Assembly: GCA_002714125.1 (NCBI GenBank)
Contig: PAWP01000115.1
Span: forward strand, 1-12,239
DNA length: 12,239 bases
Origin: Gammaproteobacteria bacterium
GTDB taxonomy: Bacteria > Pseudomonadota > Gammaproteobacteria > Pseudomonadales > Azotimanducaceae_A
Direction of reading: 5' to 3'
Both the position numbers and the translations under genes were made by a program. The notes beneath the pieces are model-generated. The model made no database searches. It was not told the origin of the DNA and was given only the letters and a program-made list of their open reading frames with translations. This document shows, one piece after another, positions 7,378-12,239 of the stretch. Position 1 is the first letter of the stretch, and every line of letters begins with the position of its first letter.

Positions 7378-7545
7378 CGCTATGCCAGCCATCCAGATCT
7401 CCATGCCTAGCACCTGGTTCTAGTAGATGGTGATCAAGACGCCGTAGCTGTACAGACAGATTGATTCGGCGTCAGAGCCGATTCCAAATGCAAGCTAGGT
7501 GCGGTACAACAGGCCGTCTTGGGCACGCTCTTCGGCTGCGGTCAT
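7378..7545 (-). pseudogene. N-terminal remnant of a GPH/MFS_2-type sugar transporter
   Basis: Read on the minus strand from the ATG at 7545, with GGAAG 6 nt upstream, this translates as about 56 codons interrupted by TAG at codon 17 (7495-7497) and codon 42 (7420-7422). The conceptual peptide has LLYRT, stop, LAFGIGSDAESI, then LITIY, stop, NQVLGMEIWMAGIA. This matches the N-terminus of glycoside-pentoside-hexuronide:cation symporters, where patterns like KLAFGIGS and FYYNQVLG are typical. One base change per stop would restore the expected Lys and Tyr. After about 7378 the similarity ends, so most of the roughly 450-aa protein is missing. With two nonsense codons and a missing body it cannot make a transporter. 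It lies between the convergent sulfatase and yejE genes and suggests that a sugar or sulfated-sugar importer once sat here. Confidence 0.7.
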
Positions 7546-7931
7546 AACAATCTTCCGACAATGCAGCGACTTTAGTTGAACGCTGTTCGTGGGGCCGTTG
7601 CTGAAGGGACTTGAGGTTGAAACTTGGGTGCGAACGTAGCTGTAGGATCAGTGTTGGATCGCGCTATTGCTATGAAGCGCGTGCTGGCCTGAACTGGAAT
7701 TTGAGGGCGGGTCGCATCTGTATCTCATCAAATATGCCCTTTAGTAAGCTGCTTGGCGAGAAGGCGCTCTGCTGGGAAATCAATTCTTTCCTGGTGCTCA
7801 ACACACCACCATGAACGATTCCGTCATGGCTGGAATACTAACCTCTAGACCATACTTGGACCCCTTGCCTGGAAGGTTTCATGCGTCTCTAGACGTTGGC
7901 AGTTTCGCCAATTGAAGGACAGAGTCCGACG
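7546..7931. other. Intergenic stretch without a recognisable gene
   Basis: These 386 bp lie between the transporter remnant and the end of yejE. All frames are broken by stops within about 65 codons and no family is recognised. A 6-bp inverted repeat, CGCGCT/AGCGCG (7660-7681), is present. No ATPase motif of YejF (Walker A or the LSGGQ signature) is seen. The promoter of the transporter remnant may have lain in the part next to 7545. Confidence 0.6.
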
Positions 7932-9032
7932 TCAGGACGTCTGCATCCCAGCAATGGCAGTGCTCGCGTCGCTATGCGTGCCACCAACCAATGCGCGTCG
8001 TGGGTCCAGAGCATCTCTTACTGCTTCACCAATGAAGATCAGTAGTGTTAGCAAAGTTGCCAAAGTAAAGAATACCGAAAAGGCCATCCAGGGCGCCTGT
8101 AGATTAGCTTTCGCATCGGAGAGTAGCCGGCCAAAAGAAGGCGAATCAATTGGTAGCCCAAACCCGAGGAAGTCCAGTGCGGTTAGCGATGTGATCGAAC
8201 CGTTCAACACAAATGGGAAGTAGGTTAGTGTTTAAACCATTGCGTTCGGAAAAACATGTTTCCAGAGGATGGTCATGTCGTTGACGCCAAGCGACTTGGC
8301 AGCGCGCACAAATTCGAAGTTGCGGGCACGCAGGAATTCCGCCCGGACCACGCCGACAAAGACCATCCAACTGAACAGTGACAGGATGCCCAGCAGCCAG
8401 AACACGTTTGGTTCGACAATGCTGGCAAGGATGATTAGCACAAATAGGATAGGCAGTCCGGTCTGTATTTCAACAAGACGCTGGCCAAGCAAATCGACCA
8501 AGCCTCCGTAGTACCCTTGTAGCGCACCAAAGGTCACGCCGATCCCGGCAGCGATAAGCGTGAGCGAAATTCCAAAGAGCACAGATAGGCGGAAGCCATA
8601 CAGCAGCTTTGCAAAGATATCTGTGCCGGTCGGATCTGTACCCAGGATGTGCGTACTGTCGGGGGGTGATGGCACTACTCTGTAAGCATAGTCGATGGTG
8701 TTGAAGGAAAAGCGAATCGGTGGCCAGAGAGCCCAACCCTCCGTGTCAATCAGGTCCTGAACAAATGGATCGCGATACTCGGCTTCGGTTTCTAGCACGC
8801 CGCCAAGTTCCGCCTCGCTGTAGAAGGAGACAATGGGGAAGTGCAGCTTGCCTTTGTACGAGAAGACAATGGGCTTGTCGTTGGCGATCAGTTCTGAGCA
8901 GAGCGACACCGAAAATAAGATTGAAAAGATGCATAAGGAATAGTAGCCGCGCCGGTTGGACTTAAAGATCTCAAGGCGTCGCCGGTTGATCGGTGATAGA
9001 CGCAACCTTTTCCGGGTTCTCTCGACTGCCAT
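7932..9032 (-). pseudogene. yejE: Microcin C/peptide ABC importer permease YejE, interrupted by an in-frame TAA
   Basis: The first 266 codons (9032 down to 8235) encode a YejE-type inner-membrane permease. They include LSPINRRR, the NRRGYYSL segment, a first helix ending SLCSELIANDKP, the LWPPIRF and GTDPTGTDIFAKLLYG segments, and the cytoplasmic EAA loop RAAKSLGVNDMTILWKHVFP. A TAA at 8232-8234 then follows NAMV. The same frame continues for 99 more codons with TLTYFPFVLNGSITSLTALD, FLGFGL, KANLQAPW and FIGEAVRDALDPRRA to a TGA at 7932-7934. These are the normal YejE C-terminal motifs, so one nonsense codon splits an otherwise intact gene. Without it the protein would be 366 aa, against about 341 in E. 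coli. The truncated form lacks the last two membrane segments. The start ATG overlaps the yejB stop by 1 bp (TGATG), indicating coupling. Sequencing error is the main alternative to a true mutation. Confidence 0.88.
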
Positions 9033-10102
9033 CAGTTTCGGGACTCGAAGTCGATTCTTGGGTCGACGAGCGTGTACACGATATCCCCTACCAGCTGCAT
9101 GAACAGACCTATTAATGTGAAGAAAAAGAGCGTACCGAAAAAGATCGGATAGTCCCTCTTCACAATTGCTTCGTAGCCAAGCAGACCGATGCCATCGATG
9201 GAAAAGATGACCTCGATCAAAAGTGCCCCGGTGAATAGCAGGCCCACAAATGCTGCAGGGAATCCTGCGATGACGATCAACATCGCGTTGCGGAATACAT
9301 GCCCAAACAGAACGCGCCGTTCGGTTAGACCTTTGGATCGAGCGGTCAGAACAAATTGTTTATTGATTTCTTCAAGGAAGCTGTTTTTTGTAAGCATGGT
9401 GAGCATCGCGAAGCCTCCAATCGTTAGAGCTGTCAGAGGCAAAGCGAGGTGCCAAAAATAGTCTTTCAGCTGACCCCAGAGTGACAGCTCGCTAAAGCCT
9501 TCCGAAACAAGCCCGCGCATTGGGAACCAGTTAAGGTAGTTGCCACCAGCAAAAACCACGATAAGAATGACCGCGAACAGATAACCCGGAATGGCGTATG
9601 CGATGAATACAGCGCCGCTGGTCCAGACGTCAAAGGGCTGACCGTCAGTGGTGGCCTTAGCGACGCCGAGTGGGATTGAAATCAGGTAAATCAGCAATAG
9701 CGCCCAGATGCCAAGGCTCATTGAAACGGGCAACCGCTCTAAGACCATGTCAAGAACCGGCCGATCTTGGTAGTAGCTCTTGCCAAAATCGAGCCTTAGG
9801 TAGTTCCAGGCCATCAGTAGAAAACGCTCGTGCGGTGGCTTGTCGAACCCAAACGCCTTTTCGAGTTCGGCGACAAACTCCGGGGATACGCCTTCTGTGC
9901 CCGTATACCCAGACTCGGACGATGGGCCCATGCTGGCTGATGACACTGACGCCGTGGACGACATATTCATCCCGGTTGATTGCGCAATGGCCTGTTCTAC
10001 CGGTCCGCCGGGCGCAAACTGCACAATGATGAAGTTGATCACCATGATTCCAAACAATGTTGGCAGAATCAGGAGAAGCCGAATGACAAGATAACGACCC
10101 AT
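9032..10102 (-). CDS. yejB: Peptide ABC importer permease YejB
   Basis: This 356-aa inner-membrane permease is of the YejB type. It opens with MGRYLVIRLLLILPTLFGI and FAPGGPVEQAIAQ, then has a Ser/Gly-rich periplasmic insert (about 45-70) of the kind seen in YejB. VSPEFVAELEKAFGFDKPPH, WNYLRLDFG and LERLPVSMSLGIWALLLIYL follow. The EAA coupling loop is in the stretch NKQFVLTARSKGLTERRVLF, and the C-terminal helices end in YTLVDPRIDF. In known Yej systems it pairs with YejE and the double-domain ATPase YejF to import oligopeptides such as microcin C. The start ATG overlaps the yejA TGA by 1 bp (TGATG) with no clear ribosome binding site, so translation is probably coupled. The gene looks intact, but its partner yejE is interrupted and no yejF is in the window. 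Confidence 0.93.
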   Translation of the reverse strand: MGRYLVIRLLLILPTLFGIMVINFIIVQFAPGGPVEQAIAQSTGMNMSSTASVSSASMGPSSESGYTGTEGVSPEFVAELEKAFGFDKPPHERFLLMAWNYLRLDFGKSYYQDRPVLDMVLERLPVSMSLGIWALLLIYLISIPLGVAKATTDGQPFDVWTSGAVFIAYAIPGYLFAVILIVVFAGGNYLNWFPMRGLVSEGFSELSLWGQLKDYFWHLALPLTALTIGGFAMLTMLTKNSFLEEINKQFVLTARSKGLTERRVLFGHVFRNAMLIVIAGFPAAFVGLLFTGALLIEVIFSIDGIGLLGYEAIVKRDYPIFFGTLFFFTLIGLFMQLVGDIVYTLVDPRIDFESRN

Positions 10103-11985
10103 CAGAGTTGGTTCGCTTGGAATTCGGCAAGCTTTTTGGCCTTGGCCTCATCCCACCACCATGTGTCACGGTGGGCAATCCTATTGAGGGGCACCTCCAG
10201 TTCCGGCCAACCGTAGCGTTCCCAGTGCACGATTCCGTACTTGGTTTTCGAAAATCGAACCGCGTAATAAAAATTCCATTGCATTACCCGATCCCATGCC
10301 TGGATAGCGGCAACGTAATCCTCCCAATTGGTAGCCGTGCTAATTGCTTCGATCAGCGCATCGATGGCCGGATCGCGTATGTTCGCTAGGTTGTTCGAAT
10401 ATTTCAGATCAGCGGTGGCTGAAGAGAACGTGTTGGCGATTAACTGAGTTGGGGTGTAGTCCGGTGAGAACGGAAGGGCGCCGCCGTCAAAATCTCCGGA
10501 TTGCTGGCGGAAGATCCAGTTTGAAATCTCAGGTGACTTGACCGTTGCTGTGATGCCCAATCGCTTGAGATTGTGCATGTAAGGAATCCATGCACGCGCA
10601 AGTTCAGGCGAGACTGCTACTAAGCGAATGTGGAACGGTTCTCGGGTTTCGGAGTGCACGAGTCGGCCCTGATCAATTACCCATCCCGCTTCTTTCAACA
10701 GTTCCATCGCCCGCAGGATATTTTCTCGGTGCCAACCAACGCCGCCGTTGGGGGGCTGGCGATAGGGTTCGGTAAAGACGCGCTCAGGCACGAGGTGGCG
10801 AATCGGTTTTAGGAATTTCAGTTCACGCTCATTTGGCAGGTCGCGCGAAGCAAGCTCAGACCCATGGAAGAAGCTCTCAGAGGTCGTATAGAAGTTGTAG
10901 GTGATCGACATCAGCCAGGGTACATCGGACACAAGCCACAAGGCTTCCCGCACCCGAATATCCTGAAAGCGTGGTTGATCCAGGTTCCAGAACACTGGCC
11001 ACCAAAGCCCCCATGGTCGCTTCATGGGCAGCCAATGTTTGCCGAAGACGCCGGCCTGCGCAGGCGGGAAGTCATATGCCGTGTTCCAGAGCCGGGGTAT
11101 GTTCTCGATGTGCACGTCGACCACATCGCCCTTGAGAGACTCAGTTTGCACCTGATCGTCGCGGAAGTAGTCCCACTTCAACTCGTCAAAGTTGTAACGG
11201 CCCCGCATTACGGGAATATTCGCCCCCCAGTAATCCTTAACCCGTTCGTATGTAATCGAACGGCCAATTCGAAATTTCTTGACTCGGTATGGGCCAGACC
11301 CGAGAGGCACCTCGATGCTGGTCTTTTTTACGTCCCGCGATTCCCAGTAGTGCTTCGCAAGAATGGGCTTAAGCCCTATGCGGAAGGGGAAGTAGGGATC
11401 ACCTCGTAAGTGTTCGTGAATCTCGAAGACTATTTCGCGGTCGCCGATCACCTTGATATCGGCGATGGGGGTCAGTGTTTCACTGATTGTCGGTGAAGCC
11501 TGGGTGGTGTATGTCTCGAAAGAGAAACGCACATCTTCGATTGTGATCGGTTTGCCATCGTGCCAGTACGCACCGCCACGCAGCTTGAAAGCAATGTAGG
11601 AGCCGTCTTCGGCTACCGCGATCCCTTCTGCTAGACGTCCATACATTGAAGCCGGCTCATCCGCCGACTTTGACATCAGTGAGTCGCTCAGTAGGTTCTC
11701 ATGCGGTGCGTCTATGGCAAGTGCAGGGGCCATCTGCCCGCTTGGAACGGACATATTGTTGAAATTGTCCCACGATCCCATTGCGGGGTTGCGCATGCGC
11801 CCTTGCTTGACGACATGAGGATTAACGTAATCGAAGTGTTGGAAGCTCGATGAGTATTTGGGTTCAGCAAGGAAAGCGTAGCCGTGTCTGTATTCGATGT
11901 CTGCCGGAATAGCCGGCGCTCCGTTGGCGGCGCACGCCCACGCAAGCGCGATGCCGACACATAGTCTGGTGAAGAGGCGAAGCAT
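10102..11985 (-). CDS. yejA: Periplasmic peptide-binding protein YejA (SBP family 5)
   Basis: This 627-aa extracellular solute-binding protein (family 5) is of the YejA type, slightly longer than the roughly 600-aa E. coli protein. A Sec signal peptide spans about 1-23: Arg near the start, the hydrophobic run LCVGIALAWACA and a small-residue ANGA end. The mature part has HGYAFLAEPKY, FDYVNPH, GSWDNFN, LRGGAYWHDGKPITIEDVRF, PLGSGPYRVKKF, KDYWGANIPV and a late DALIEAI region, all typical of YejA rather than general OppA. It should bind peptides or peptide-like compounds in the periplasm and deliver them to YejB-YejE. A TAG lies four codons upstream of the ATG in frame, so the start cannot be extended. 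No strong ribosome binding site is seen. It is first of three genes, and the 254 bp upstream carry palindromes that could be regulatory. A single-gene role as a scavenging binding protein is possible if the permease is dead. Confidence 0.93.
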   Translation of the reverse strand: MLRLFTRLCVGIALAWACAANGAPAIPADIEYRHGYAFLAEPKYSSSFQHFDYVNPHVVKQGRMRNPAMGSWDNFNNMSVPSGQMAPALAIDAPHENLLSDSLMSKSADEPASMYGRLAEGIAVAEDGSYIAFKLRGGAYWHDGKPITIEDVRFSFETYTTQASPTISETLTPIADIKVIGDREIVFEIHEHLRGDPYFPFRIGLKPILAKHYWESRDVKKTSIEVPLGSGPYRVKKFRIGRSITYERVKDYWGANIPVMRGRYNFDELKWDYFRDDQVQTESLKGDVVDVHIENIPRLWNTAYDFPPAQAGVFGKHWLPMKRPWGLWWPVFWNLDQPRFQDIRVREALWLVSDVPWLMSITYNFYTTSESFFHGSELASRDLPNERELKFLKPIRHLVPERVFTEPYRQPPNGGVGWHRENILRAMELLKEAGWVIDQGRLVHSETREPFHIRLVAVSPELARAWIPYMHNLKRLGITATVKSPEISNWIFRQQSGDFDGGALPFSPDYTPTQLIANTFSSATADLKYSNNLANIRDPAIDALIEAISTATNWEDYVAAIQAWDRVMQWNFYYAVRFSKTKYGIVHWERYGWPELEVPLNRIAHRDTWWWDEAKAKKLAEFQANQL

Positions 11986-12024
11986 TCCGCAAAACTAGCA
12001 GATCCGTTTGGCTATGTAGAGTAG

Positions 12025-12049
12025 TCCTCGGGATGCGTTCCTCGAGGAA
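12025..12049. promoter_or_regulatory. Palindromic candidate operator upstream of yejA
   Basis: A perfect 12-bp palindrome, TTCCTCGAGGAA, occupies 12038-12049, about 53 bp before the yejA start. A related half-conserved copy, TCCTCGGGA (12025-12033), lies 14 bp away. Two similar dyads spaced in front of an operon resemble a repressor-binding region. No promoter boxes can be assigned with confidence. Confidence 0.35.
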
Positions 12050-12192
12050 GTTGCCCAACGCGTTACGCTGCTGGACTCAACCTTAGCTCTATGAATTGCC
12101 GGGCCAGCGATTCGGACGCATCTTTACGAAATGTTGATCGAAGCGACGGTCATAGTTGACAACTTCTCACTTCCTTCCCGGCTGCGGTAGTG

Positions 12193-12233
12193 GGTGTGGA
12201 GTGCCAGATGCCACACCTTCGTGGCTGGGCCAC
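12193..12233. repeat. Two adjacent small inverted repeats at the window end
   Basis: GGTGTGG (12193-12199) pairs perfectly with CCACACC (12211-12217) around an 11-nt loop. GTGGC (12221-12225) then pairs with GCCAC (12229-12233) around TGG. They may end the transcript of a gene beyond the window or form a small intergenic repeat. There is no T-run, and the flank is not visible. Confidence 0.4.
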
Positions 12234-12239
12234 TGAGTG

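Noticed and set aside
7670..7801. A 43-residue minus-strand frame starting with TTG, reading STRKELISQQSAF and ending at TAG
   Set aside because: It is short, has no recognised family and no convincing ribosome binding site, and sits in a region of broken frames. Chance is sufficient.
7611..7814. A 67-codon plus-strand frame in the yejE/transporter gap
   Set aside because: It starts with TTG, is Cys-rich with an irregular composition and matches no known family. I treat it as chance.
7932..8210. A separate small membrane protein starting at GTG 8210
   Set aside because: Its sequence is the YejE C-terminus in the same frame as the upstream part, so it is the tail of the interrupted gene and not an independent gene.
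12156..12161. A TTGACA match to a -35 box on the plus strand
   Set aside because: No -10-like sequence lies 16-18 bp downstream and no plus-strand gene follows in the window.

Overview
The window is a moderately GC-rich stretch of a Gram-negative, proteobacterium-like genome. The evidence for that is a Yej-type peptide ABC importer whose binding protein has a Sec signal peptide, and proteobacterial-style mandelate racemase and aerobic Cys-type sulfatase genes. The genus cannot be read from the sequence. The mix of sulfatase, ankyrin-repeat protein, enolase-superfamily enzymes and decaying genes would fit a marine or host-associated bacterium, but this is inference only.

Left part (1-3821): the 3' two thirds of a mandelate racemase-like gene (+) converges on a compact minus-strand operon. 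In transcription order the operon is an alpha/beta hydrolase (2940-3821), a rhamnonate dehydratase-like enolase-superfamily enzyme (1735-2943, overlapping the hydrolase by 4 bp), and a cytoplasmic 4,5-dihydroxyphthalate decarboxylase-like protein (728-1615). Hydrolysis, acid dehydration or racemisation, and decarboxylation look like steps of one catabolic route whose substrate is unknown. Both enolase-superfamily members carry altered catalytic positions.

Middle (4012-7315): a 573-aa cytoplasmic ankyrin-repeat protein (-) and a Cys-type sulfatase (+) are divergently arranged. The spacer between them contains an 8-bp perfect inverted repeat.

Right part (7316-12239): a decayed zone is followed by a minus-strand yejA-yejB-yejE operon with 1-bp stop/start overlaps. 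Two gene wrecks stand out. yejE is cut by a single in-frame TAA just after its EAA loop, and the rest of the protein continues in the same frame. A short N-terminal remnant of a GPH/MFS_2-type sugar transporter (about 7378-7545) has a good ribosome binding site but two in-frame TAG codons and no further body. The ATPase gene yejF, which normally follows yejE, is not here. The importer therefore looks broken or is being lost, unless the TAA is a sequencing error or is read through. I see no defence system, CRISPR array, tRNA, rRNA or insertion sequence.
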